From positions 1 to 64,000 of the forward strand of contig NZ_WOTO01000015.1 in NCBI RefSeq assembly GCF_010993775.1: DNA of 64,000 nt. The letters are read 5' to 3'. Both the position numbers and the translations under genes were made by a program. Positions 29,883 to 37,458 of the stretch are shown piece after piece. Below the pieces are notes generated by a model. The model ran no database searches, had not been told where the DNA came from, and worked only from the letters and a program-made list of their open reading frames with translations. The DNA comes from Fodinicola feengrottensis (GTDB lineage Bacteria; Actinomycetota; Actinomycetes; Mycobacteriales; HKI-0501). Numbering within the stretch: the first letter of the stretch is position 1; each line of letters opens with the position of its first letter.

Positions 29883-30887
29883 TCAGCTGTTGAGGCTCTG
29901 CCAGGAGTCGTTGTGGCGAAGCACCCAGGACCGCAGGTGCGGATAGCCGCGGACCGACACCGGCCGGCGGGAGCGCAGCGAATACGTGTCGTTCTGCTGC
30001 TGCAGCAGGGTGGATAGCTCCCGGTCCACCAGCACGGTGCCCGGGCGGGCCACCGAGGTGAGCCGGCTGGCCAGGTTGACGACGGAGCCGAAGACGTCGC
30101 CGAAGCGATGCAGCACGCTCCCGTACGCGAGGCCGATCCGCAGCGGGGGAAGGCCGTCCTGCTCGCGTGCGGGGTCGGTCAGCCGGAGCGCGATCTCGGC
30201 GGCGTCGGCCGGGCTCTCAGCGACGAAGAGCACCTCGTCGCCGAGGGTTTTGACGATGCGGCCGCGGTTCTCGGTGACCGCGAGCGCCGCATCGGTCTCG
30301 AAATCCTCCAGCAGGGTGGCCAGCTCGGCCTTCCCGATCCGCCGGGTCATCGACGTGAAGCCGACGATGTCCGCGAAGCCAACCGCCATCTCGCTGGTGG
30401 CCAGGTCGTCGCCGGTCTCCATAAGTGCACGGCCGATCGCCGCTGTGAGCTGGCGCCGCCAGACGTACGACTGCAGCCGTTCGACGACCGGGATGATGAG
30501 TTCCTCGACCAGCGCCACACCTGCGGCCACATCGTTGCCGCGCTGGTCCATAAGACCGCGGAAAAGCTGCACCTGCCAGTCTGCGAGCCGCGAGAAGGCC
30601 TGCGCGATGGCGCGCGCCAGCGTGGTCTCATCGCTCCCCGGGATCAGGTCGCCGTCGATCAGCGAGTCCCAGAGCTTCAGCGCCATCACGTCGCTGTCGG
30701 TGAAAACCACCGGGTCGTCGCCGACGTTCGCGAAACCCATCGCGGTCCACAGCCGCTTCGCGCGCTCCAGCGGCACGTCGGCGGCCGCGGCGACCTGGTT
30801 CCGGGAGTAGCGGTGCGGGCCGCCCAGCAGGACCTGCTCGAGCACCGCGATCGCGTCGGCGCCGGTCTCCAGCTCGCCGGTCCCCAT
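29883..30887 (-). CDS. Class III adenylate cyclase with N-terminal regulatory domain
   Basis: Residues about 10-160 resemble the adenylate cyclase regulatory domain of Rv1264/Rv2212-type enzymes, with a winged-helix-like start (YSRNQVAAAADVPLERAKRL). The catalytic domain follows: metal-binding Asp in VGFADIVGFTSMTRR, substrate/metal segment GRIVKTLGDEVLFVAES, and FGSVVNLASRLTSVARPGT with the transition-state Asn and Arg. The protein is intact (334 residues), soluble and should dimerise to make cAMP. Its ATG shares a base with the stop of the universal stress protein gene, so the two are translationally coupled. Confidence 0.92.
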   Translation of the reverse strand: MGTGELETGADAIAVLEQVLLGGPHRYSRNQVAAAADVPLERAKRLWTAMGFANVGDDPVVFTDSDVMALKLWDSLIDGDLIPGSDETTLARAIAQAFSRLADWQVQLFRGLMDQRGNDVAAGVALVEELIIPVVERLQSYVWRRQLTAAIGRALMETGDDLATSEMAVGFADIVGFTSMTRRIGKAELATLLEDFETDAALAVTENRGRIVKTLGDEVLFVAESPADAAEIALRLTDPAREQDGLPPLRIGLAYGSVLHRFGDVFGSVVNLASRLTSVARPGTVLVDRELSTLLQQQNDTYSLRSRRPVSVRGYPHLRSWVLRHNDSWQSLNS

Positions 30888-31342
30888 CAGGTGGTGTGGA
30901 CGATCAGCACATCGCACTCGGCGCGGTGGGTGACCGCCAACGGCACCGAGCCCAGGATCCGGCCGGCGAGGGTGTTGAGGCCACGGTTCCCCACTATCAG
31001 CAGGTCCGCGTGGTGCTTGCGGGCCGCCGCGCTCAGCGACTTCACCGGCTCGCCGCGGACCGCGATCGTCTCGATGGCCAGCGCACCGGCCGCTTTCGCC
31101 CGGTCCGCGGCCGTCCGTAACGTGTCCTCGGCGGGCGTCGATCCGACGATCTGGTAAGCGTCGTCGTCGCCGAGCACGTCCTGCGCCCGGTCCACGTCGC
31201 GCGGCTCGGACGGCACGTACGCGCAGACGATGACCAGCTTGGCGCCCTTGCCGGCGCGAGCGATCTCGCCGGCCCGGTCGACCGCCTTCAACGACGTCTC
31301 GGAGCCATCGGTGCCCACCACAATGGTCTGGTATGCGCTCAT
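30887..31342 (-). CDS. Universal stress protein, single Usp domain
   Basis: The 151-residue protein starts MSAYQTIVVGTDGSETSLKA. It has the nucleotide-binding loop G-2x-G-9x-G-S: VGNRGLNTLAGRILGSVP. It therefore belongs to the ATP-binding UspA class. In mycobacteria one such protein (Rv1636 type) binds cAMP strongly. Since this gene is coupled directly to an adenylate cyclase gene, cAMP binding is a reasonable hypothesis. DUF4037 is transcribed divergently, 123 bases away. Confidence 0.93.
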   Translation of the reverse strand: MSAYQTIVVGTDGSETSLKAVDRAGEIARAGKGAKLVIVCAYVPSEPRDVDRAQDVLGDDDAYQIVGSTPAEDTLRTAADRAKAAGALAIETIAVRGEPVKSLSAAARKHHADLLIVGNRGLNTLAGRILGSVPLAVTHRAECDVLIVHTT

Positions 31343-31465
31343 TCGGCTGCACCCCTTCGGCCACGGCAAAGGATCAGGGTCCGTACCTTACCGCCGAGTA
31401 CGTTCGCCGGCCCGCCGACCTCGTGCCAGCCGATATTGGCTTGTCAGCGGGCTTAGCGTGGAGGC

Positions 31466-32779
31466 ATGTCCGGTCGTGAGCTGAGTCGGCGTTTCTACCA
31501 TCCATCGATCGTCGGTCCGCTGCTGGCTCGTACGCCACACGCGGCCGCGCTCCTGGGCGACGGCTCGGAGGTGCTCGGTTTCGACGACGTGGTATCGACC
31601 GATCACGATTTCGGGCCTCGCGCGCAGATTTTCCTGCCCACGGAGGTGGATCCCGACCCTGTCGAGAAGGCATTGACCGCGTTGCCGGCGGTTTTCGAAG
31701 GCATGCCGGTCGCGTACGTCGACATCGACCGGCACGGCGGCGAGCCGCCGCACCAGGTGGAGGTGACCACCGCGCCGGCCTTCTTCACCGCCCGTCTCGG
31801 GTTCGACCCGGTCGACGCATTGACGTTGGCCAACTGGCTGCTGTCCCCGACCCAGCGACTGGCGACCCTCGTCGACGGCGTTGTTTTCCATGACCCGCTG
31901 GAAATCTTGACTGCTCGGCAGTCGAAGCTGCGGTGGTATCCGGACGACGTGTGGCGGTACGTGCTGGCAGCTCAGTGGCTGCGGGTCGGCCAGCAGGAGG
32001 CGTTCGTCGGCCGTACCGGTGGGGTCGGTGACGACCTGGGCAGCGCGATCGTCGCGGCTCGGGTCGTACGCGACCTGGTTTTGTTGGCATTTCTCATCGA
32101 GCGCCGGTGGGCGCCCTACAGCAAGTGGCTGGGAACCGCGTTTTCGCTCCTACCGCTGGCGAAAACCGTCGGACCGCCGTTGAGAGACGCTTTGCATGCT
32201 GAGAACTGGCGAGATCGTGAGGCCGCCGTCTGCGCCGCCGCCAGCCTGCTCGCCGCCGCCACGAACCGCCTCGGCCTCGCCACCGAGATCGACCCGGCGC
32301 CCCGCCAGTTCCACGACCGGGACGTACGGGTGCTCGACGCCGAACGCTTCACCGAGACGCTGACCAGCGCGATCACCGATCCGGAAGTGCTCGCGCTGCT
32401 TGCTCGGCTGGGCCGTCGATCGGACGGCACGGTCGGCTCCCTGTCCGGCTCCATCGACCAAGCCGTCGACAGCACCGACGTACTCATGCACCTCCCCGCT
32501 GTCGAGCCCTCGCTCCGGCACTGGGCCTCTGAACGCCCTGCGCTCCCCTCGGCGTCGGCGTCATGCGGCCCATTTCCGACTATTTCTTCCTCGGTCGAGC
32601 ATCGGCGTAAGAACATCCCGGACCGCCGGGATATGCAGGCGTGCCAATGCGCTCTTGTCAACGAGGTACCTCGTCATCCCCACAGACGTTCCTCCGCGCC
32701 AGGTTCCAGGAGAGCGTCGAAGGCGCCGCTCTCGGCCAGTGACACCAGATCTTGCCCGGCGGCTCGCCTGATGACCTGA
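31466..32779 (+). CDS. DUF4037 protein, nucleotidyltransferase-like; 3' end disturbed
   Basis: The N-terminal half has the DUF4037 signature HAAALLGDGSEVLGFDDVVS followed by TDHDFGPRAQIFLP, reminiscent of the nucleotidyltransferase G-S...D-x-D. Later blocks are FFTARLGFDPVDALTLANWL, KLRWYPDDVWRYVLAAQWLR and FLIERRWAPYSKWLGTAFS. The recognisable domain ends near SIDQAVDSTDVLMHL, about 32500. The last 80-odd codons are antisense to the vapB/vapC remnant, low in conservation and probably a read-through made when vapC was truncated. The function of the family is unknown. Confidence 0.78.
   Translation: MSGRELSRRFYHPSIVGPLLARTPHAAALLGDGSEVLGFDDVVSTDHDFGPRAQIFLPTEVDPDPVEKALTALPAVFEGMPVAYVDIDRHGGEPPHQVEVTTAPAFFTARLGFDPVDALTLANWLLSPTQRLATLVDGVVFHDPLEILTARQSKLRWYPDDVWRYVLAAQWLRVGQQEAFVGRTGGVGDDLGSAIVAARVVRDLVLLAFLIERRWAPYSKWLGTAFSLLPLAKTVGPPLRDALHAENWRDREAAVCAAASLLAAATNRLGLATEIDPAPRQFHDRDVRVLDAERFTETLTSAITDPEVLALLARLGRRSDGTVGSLSGSIDQAVDSTDVLMHLPAVEPSLRHWASERPALPSASASCGPFPTISSSVEHRRKNIPDRRDMQACQCALVNEVPRHPHRRSSAPGSRRASKAPLSASDTRSCPAARLMT
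32561..32677 (-). pseudogene. vapC: vapC toxin remnant (first 38 codons)
   Basis: Directly coupled to vapB by an ATGA overlap, this reading begins MTRYLVDKSALARLHIPAV, the normal N-terminus of PIN-domain VapC toxins with the first catalytic Asp. It then meets a stop after RGRNSRKWAA. A VapC needs about 130 residues with three more acidic active-site positions, and none is found downstream in any frame. The gene is thus truncated and its product inactive. The break lies about where the DUF4037 protein loses recognisable sequence. Confidence 0.82.
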
Positions 32780-32880
32780 CGAATCGCGGCATCGATCGTG
32801 TCACGGATAGTTTCGGTGCAGAAGATCTGTTTCGCCTGCCCAAGCCTATCCATATTGATATCCACGCTGGTCTTGATCAT
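32674..32880 (-). CDS. vapB: VapB-type antitoxin
   Basis: The 68-residue product MIKTSVDINMDRLGQAKQIF...ETIRDTIDAAIRQVIRRAAG is a ribbon-helix-helix VapB, with the C-terminal toxin-binding tail SGAFDALLEPGAEERLWG. A strong aggaggg precedes the ATG at 32880. It would dimerise, bind its own promoter and normally neutralise VapC. Since the toxin is lost, this is an orphan antitoxin that could still regulate, or act against a VapC encoded elsewhere. Confidence 0.88.
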   Translation of the reverse strand: MIKTSVDINMDRLGQAKQIFCTETIRDTIDAAIRQVIRRAAGQDLVSLAESGAFDALLEPGAEERLWG

Positions 32881-32935
32881 CTGCGTCCCTCCTGCTCGGA
32901 CCCCAACGCCCGCTTTGGGCATCGGCGAAGCCTCA

Positions 32936-34141
32936 CTAGAACGGTGGTGGTGGGTATTCGTCGTTGGGGGTTACGTCGTACGTTCGTCCGGTGGGGCTGG
33001 TCCAGAGGAATCGGCCTGGTGTTGGTTGGGTGACGGTCCAGCCGTGTTCTTTGATGTCGTTGTGGAATTTGCATGCTGGTCCGGTGCTGTCGTACGCGGT
33101 TTTGCCTTCCGGGTCGCGGAAGGGGGGGGGGGTGGTGTGGTCGAATTCGCAGGTCGCCGCCGGCCGGTTGCAGGCGGGTCCGCAGCATCGTTGGTCTCGG
33201 GCGTTGACCAGGTCGCGTAGCGCTTTGGTGGGGCGGTAGCGTGTACGGCCGTGGTCGATCACGACACCGCTGACGGGGTCGGTGAGGATTCGGTACCATT
33301 CGCTGTTTTCGTCGCCGGCGAGTTCGCGGGCGCGTTGCGCGGTCATCGGCCCGTATCCACTCAGGATCGCGGGGTTGTTGTCCAGGCCCATCAGGGTGGT
33401 GGCGTCGACGCGGAGTTCGATTTTGGTGCGTACGTTGCTGGGCACGCCCAGGCACAGATCGGTCAACGCATCCGCTCGCAAAGCGTCCACGTCCGAGTCT
33501 CGTCTTTGGTTTTGAGGCTGCGGGCGATGGTGTCGATGATGCGGTAGATCGCCTCCGCGGACTCGGCGGGCAGGAACGCGCCGAGCAGAGCCATGCCGTC
33601 TTCGCAGGGCTGCTTTTCTACTCGCCTCTCGGAGACCAGCTTCTTGCGGCGGGCCTCGGCGGCGGCTGGGTCGATTTTGATGACCTCCCTGCGGGCCCTG
33701 TCCCGGATCGATCGAGGTGTCTTGGAGTCGGCGCCGGGTAGGACCTATTCTTCGACTTTCCGTGCGTCTTCGGGTGAGAGGTGGCCGACCTGGTCCGCGA
33801 ACGTGAACGCCTTACGCAGGTCAAGGTCACCGTGAGACATCCCAGCCATGGTGCCCGGCAGCTCATGGACCAGTTGGTACGCCAAATTCAACCGCTTCTG
33901 GGCCGCTGACAGGCTCCAGGTCAGTGATGCGGCGATTTCACCGGCCGCGTATTTGGAGAAGGGTGCACCGACGGCGGGTCGGGCGTTGGTGAAAGCGGTC
34001 CATGAACCGCATCTGCATCGCCTGCGTATACGAAATCACCTTATCCAGCGCCTCGACCGCGGCCAGCGCGGTATCAGCGTCGGCCCGGCCGTACCGGTCG
34101 AGTTCCTCCAGCATCTGCAGAGGAACCCAGCTGGGCGGCAT
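32936..34141 (-). pseudogene. DUF222 / 13E12-type HNH endonuclease gene, decayed
   Basis: The N-terminal DUF222 part (LEELDRYGRADADTALAAVE, LTWSLSAAQKRLNLAYQLV, GDLDLRKAFTFADQVGHLSP) lies in two frames. The middle (PAAAEARRKKLVSERRVEKQ, AESAEAIYRIIDTIARSLK) and the HNH part (NARDQRCCGPACNRPAATCE with FDHTTPP, then ACKFHNDIKEHGWTV) are in further frames. There are at least two shifts plus an in-frame TAG after KVEE near 33750. More lesions fall here than in nearby genes, so true decay is possible. The family is repeated many times in actinobacterial genomes and has no known physiological role. Confidence 0.75.
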
Positions 34142-34325
34142 GGTGCGCCACGGCTGCTTGTTCGGGTCGGTGAATTCCGGTCGCCTTCATTTTCTGCTCA
34201 TAACCCCCGATTTTTTACCGGCTGTCGCCGACGGTCTGGTCGCCGATTTCGTTTCTGTGGATAAGAAACAGGTCACCGGAATGTCCTTGTGGATCATGCT
34301 TCTATCCAGCCATTCCCAGGAAACG

Positions 34326-34847
34326 CTACCGCTTACTGGATGTGAACGCGGTCCAGCGGTCGACGGCTGCTTCCAAGCTCATCGCCGCAACCTGCTCGCG
34401 TGGGACGCGGGCCGTGTGGACCAGGCGGTCAGCGAGCCAGTCCGGCACTGGTTCACCTGCTGTCTCCTGCTTGACGGCGGTGAGGTCGCCGGCGGACAGG
34501 CGGCCGAGTCGCTCGATGACCTCGGCCAGTGGGAGGAACTCCGGCCGGTCACTCGCCGCGCGGACTCTGGTGGTGGCCTCTGCATAGATCTCCGCGTCCG
34601 CGGTGGCGCCGACAGCCCAGACTTCGCAGATCTCTACCCGTTTCTCCGCGGTGATGCGATAGACGATCCGCCATGTGTTTCTGCCGACTACCAGCTTGCG
34701 ATAGCCGGTCAGCTCGCCGCCCAGTGGATGCCCTGTCTCCGGATTGTCCTGCAGTAGCAGAACTTTCTTGAGGATCTTTGGTACGGCTCCAGGTCCAATA
34801 TGACGAAGATCGTCGATTGCCGCGTCCGTAAAGGAAATTTCGGCCAT
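34326..34847 (-). CDS. RelE/ParE-type toxin with unusual C-terminal extension
   Basis: The first 90 residues form a ParE/RelE fold: MAEISFTDAAIDDLRHI, NPETGHPLGGELTGYRKLVV, NTWRIVYRITAEKRVEICEV. A typical member ends there. This one continues for about 80 residues rich in charged helices (ATTRVRAASDRPEFLPLAEV, WLADRLVHTARVPREQVAAM). RelE-type proteins cleave ribosome-bound mRNA and ParE-type proteins poison gyrase; which applies cannot be told. It follows a Phd/YefM antitoxin gene, three bases away, in the same operon. The ORF is intact. Confidence 0.83.
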   Translation of the reverse strand: MAEISFTDAAIDDLRHIGPGAVPKILKKVLLLQDNPETGHPLGGELTGYRKLVVGRNTWRIVYRITAEKRVEICEVWAVGATADAEIYAEATTRVRAASDRPEFLPLAEVIERLGRLSAGDLTAVKQETAGEPVPDWLADRLVHTARVPREQVAAMSLEAAVDRWTAFTSSKR

Positions 34848-34850
34848 CGG

Positions 34851-35159
34851 TTACTGCTCTTCAGGCAGGCTCGCTAGCGACTCGCGAGTCTGCCCGAAGG
34901 CCGCAAGCACGTCGTCAAAGGAGGTCCGCCGACCTGAGTCTGTACCCATCCGCGCCAAGACCAGGGCAAGATCGCGCAGGTCGGAAGCGGCTTCCTCCAG
35001 GTCGCGAAGACGACCGATGCTGACGACCACGGCAACCGGCTCATGCCGCCGGGTCACGACCAGGTCTGTGCCCCCTTCGGCATCGGCCACCAGGCCCGCC
35101 ACTCCTCGCTGAGCTGCTTCGGTGACACTCAGCTCATGCATGTCATGCAGGATGGCCAT
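34851..35159 (-). CDS. Phd/YefM-family antitoxin
   Basis: From the ATG at 35159 the product of about 102 residues begins MAILHDMHELSVTEAAQRGV. It continues TDLVVTRRHEPVAVVVSIGR, the classic Phd/YefM DNA-binding fold, with a C-terminal helical tail that would wrap the toxin. An upstream TTG start at 35165 is possible. It overlaps a palindromic operator in its own promoter, consistent with autorepression by the antitoxin-toxin complex. Confidence 0.85.
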   Translation of the reverse strand: MAILHDMHELSVTEAAQRGVAGLVADAEGGTDLVVTRRHEPVAVVVSIGRLRDLEEAASDLRDLALVLARMGTDSGRRTSFDDVLAAFGQTRESLASLPEEQ

Positions 35160-35169
35160 AGCCAAACTA

Positions 35170-35187
35170 TACAGATGTCTGTACAGA
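35170..35187. promoter_or_regulatory. Palindromic operator of the Phd/toxin operon
   Basis: TACAGATGTCTGTA (35170-35183) is a perfect inverted repeat around TG, and it overlaps a second perfect palindrome TCTGTACAGA (35178-35187). The pair lies 11 bases before the antitoxin start. Phd antitoxins bind such short palindromes. Confidence 0.65.
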
Positions 35188-35202
35188 ATCTCTAGGCGGA
35201 CG

Positions 35203-35856
35203 CTAGCTCTCCAGCTTGGCTACACCGATGGGGCAGGACAGGCCGTTGGGGCCGTGGTTGCAGTAGCCGTTGGGAACCTTGTCCAGATACTGCTGGTGGT
35301 AGTCCTCGGCGTAGTAAAACGTGTCCAGCGGCTTGATTTCGGTGGTGATTTGGCCGTGGCCGCTCGCGGTGACGATCGGCTGGAACGCGTCCAGGGTGAC
35401 CTTGGCGACCTTTTCCTGCTCGGGGGGGTGGTGGTGTAGATCCCGGAGCGATATTGGCTGCCGACGTCGTTGCCCTGCCGGTTGCCCTGCGTCGGGGTGG
35501 TTCTCGAAGAACGCCTTCAGCAGTTGCTCGTACGACACCCTGGCGGGGTCATAGACGACCTGGACCGCTTCGGTGTGGCCCGTACGGCCGGAGCAGGTTT
35601 CCTCGTACGTCGGGTTAGGTGTGTAGCCACCGGCATATCCGACGGAGGTCGAGTAGACCCCCGGCATCTGCCAGAAAATCCTTTCGGCTCCCCAGAAACA
35701 GCCCATCCCGAAGACGGCGACCTGGAGGCCTTCCGGCCATGGGCCGGTCAACGGGGTGCCGAGCACGGTGTGGCGCTCGGGCGCGACTATGGGTTCCGGC
35801 CGGCCGGGCAGTGCGTCGGCGGGCTCGACCATGGTGCTGCGGCGAAATCCGAACAT
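35203..35856 (-). CDS. msrA: Peptide methionine-(S)-sulfoxide reductase MsrA
   Basis: MsrA repairs oxidised methionine. The catalytic cysteine is in AVFGMGCFWGAERIFWQ. VGYAGGYTPNPTYEETCSGR, EAVQVVYDPARVSYEQLLK and the C-terminal GYCNHGPNGLSCP with the recycling cysteines are all present. Between about residues 118 and 140 the sequence (PDAGQPAGQRRRQPISLRDL) is unlike the family. Reading the adjacent frame there restores GNRQGNDVGSQYRSGIYTTT. Two opposite indels thus cancel, and the gene looks open although part is mistranslated. Start 35856 follows taggaggaaaaacag. Confidence 0.92.
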   Translation of the reverse strand: MFGFRRSTMVEPADALPGRPEPIVAPERHTVLGTPLTGPWPEGLQVAVFGMGCFWGAERIFWQMPGVYSTSVGYAGGYTPNPTYEETCSGRTGHTEAVQVVYDPARVSYEQLLKAFFENHPDAGQPAGQRRRQPISLRDLHHHPPEQEKVAKVTLDAFQPIVTASGHGQITTEIKPLDTFYYAEDYHQQYLDKVPNGYCNHGPNGLSCPIGVAKLES

Positions 35857-35947
35857 CTGTTTTTCCTCCTAGCGGACCCATACTGGTCAACCACGGCCCG
35901 GCCCCAATGATTCCGTACGAGCGCCACCCGCACACCTGGGCGGCGGC

Positions 35948-37405
35948 TCAGACCAGGCCGGTGGCCGGTGCGACAGACGGCGCGCGTGGGCGCGCGCCCA
36001 TGCCGCTCGCGGCGGCGGCCAGCCGGTCGACGGCGGTGACGGTGTCTTCGGCATTCAGTGTGTACGGGAGTCGTAGGCGGGTCTCGAAGGCACCATCGAC
36101 GCCAAAGCGCGGGCCGGCGGCGAGTTGCAGGCCGTAGCGGCCGGCGGTCAGCGCCAGCATCGACGAGACCGGCGCGGCCAGGTCGATCCACAGGTTCAAA
36201 CCGCCCGGCGGATGCGGTACGGACCAGCCCGGGAACCGCTCGCGTACCAGCGCGGTCAGTTGGTCGCGACGGTCGGCAAGCTCTTTGTTGCGGCGCGGCA
36301 GGATGTCGTCGGCCTGTTCCAGCAGCTCCACGGTGATCAGCTGCTCCAGCACCGGGCTCGCGAGGTCGGTGCCGGCTCGTACCACCGCCAGCCGGTGCAG
36401 CAGCTCGGACTGGCCGCGGATCCAGCCGACCCGCAACCCACCCCAGAAGGTCTTGCTGGTGGATCCGAGATGGACGAGATTTTCCTGTACGGACAACGGA
36501 AGTCCGGCGCCGACCGGGGGCGGCGCGGGATGCTCCAGGCCAAGCTCGACCATCGACTCGTCGATCAGCAGCAGGGTCTGGCGGCGGTGCGCCAGCCGGG
36601 CCAAGCGGATCCGCTGCTCGGCGTCCATGCAGAGACCGGTTGGGTTGTGGAAGTCCGGGATGAAGTAGGCCAATCGGGGCGCGGTCTGGGCCACTGTGGC
36701 CTCCACCAGGTCCAGGTCCCAGCCCAGCGCGGTGAGCGCGACCGGCACCGCCCGGCAGCTCACCTGCCGGATCGCGTCGAAGATCGCCGGGTAGGCGGGA
36801 TGCTCGACCACGATCCGGTCACCGGCCGCCACGAACGCCGCCAGCACCAGCGAGATGCCGTGCTGCGCGCCGGCGCAGACCATGATCTGGTCTGCCCGGG
36901 TGGGCAGCCCGCGGCGGGTGTAGCGGTCGGCGATGGCGCCGCGCAGCATCTCGATGCCGTTGCCGTAATAGCCGTGCGCCGGCAGGAATTCGGGCAGCCG
37001 GGCGACCGCGGCTTGGACGGCTGGATAGAGGTCGCCGGTAGGCGCTCCGGGCGCCGCGTGCGCCATGTCGATAAAGGTGTCAGCGACGCTGCCGCCGTAC
37101 GGCGTGAGAGACCACGACGGAGTGACCTGCCGGGGCCGCGCCGGCAACTCCACCCAACTGCCGGCGCCGCGCTTGCTCGCGATGAAACCGGACTCACGCA
37201 GCGCGTCGTACGCGGTGGTGACCGTGCCGCGGCTGAGCCCGAGCGTGGTGGCCAACTCCCGCTCGGCGGGCAGGCGGGTACGCAGCGGCAGCCGGCCGTC
37301 CAACACCAGCACCTGGACGCGGTCGGCGAGCTGCCGGTGCGCCGGGCCGTCGCCCCGATGCCACCACTCGCCGAGCACCTTGCTCAGCATGATCCCGGTC
37401 ACCAT
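35948..37405 (-). CDS. MocR-type regulator (GntR winged helix fused to aminotransferase), YczR class
   Basis: Residues about 15-80 form a GntR winged helix (HRQLADRVQVLVLDGRLPLR, PAERELATTLGLSRGTVTTAY). Residues about 110-480 are a fold type I aminotransferase domain (VCAGAQHGISLVLAAFV, FIPDFHNPTGLC, LGSTSKTFWGGLRVGW with the PLP-lysine SKT). MocR proteins are PLP-responsive regulators. It is divergent from a YczE membrane protein gene, the arrangement known for YczR/YczE, and an inverted repeat lies between them. ATGs at 37405 and 37390 are both possible starts. The ORF is intact. Confidence 0.93.
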   Translation of the reverse strand: MVTGIMLSKVLGEWWHRGDGPAHRQLADRVQVLVLDGRLPLRTRLPAERELATTLGLSRGTVTTAYDALRESGFIASKRGAGSWVELPARPRQVTPSWSLTPYGGSVADTFIDMAHAAPGAPTGDLYPAVQAAVARLPEFLPAHGYYGNGIEMLRGAIADRYTRRGLPTRADQIMVCAGAQHGISLVLAAFVAAGDRIVVEHPAYPAIFDAIRQVSCRAVPVALTALGWDLDLVEATVAQTAPRLAYFIPDFHNPTGLCMDAEQRIRLARLAHRRQTLLLIDESMVELGLEHPAPPPVGAGLPLSVQENLVHLGSTSKTFWGGLRVGWIRGQSELLHRLAVVRAGTDLASPVLEQLITVELLEQADDILPRRNKELADRRDQLTALVRERFPGWSVPHPPGGLNLWIDLAAPVSSMLALTAGRYGLQLAAGPRFGVDGAFETRLRLPYTLNAEDTVTAVDRLAAAASGMGARPRAPSVAPATGLV

Positions 37406-37421
37406 CAGACCACTGTCGCAC

Positions 37422-37448
37422 AGGTGGCCCAAGATTTGCAGGCCACTT
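37422..37448. promoter_or_regulatory. GTGGCC-N11-GGCCAC operator between mocR and yczE genes
   Basis: GTGGCC at 37424-37429 and GGCCAC at 37441-37446 form an inverted repeat centred in the 53-base divergent gap. MocR/YczR regulators bind repeated sites in this position, so it is the probable binding site controlling both genes. Confidence 0.6.
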
Positions 37449-37458
37449 TCTGCCCACA

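Noticed and set aside
31140..31345. A start further upstream for the universal stress protein (MPWPKGCSRMSAYQ).
   Set aside because: The family begins at MSAYQTIVVGTDGS; the extra residues have no conservation and an ATG lies at the conserved start.
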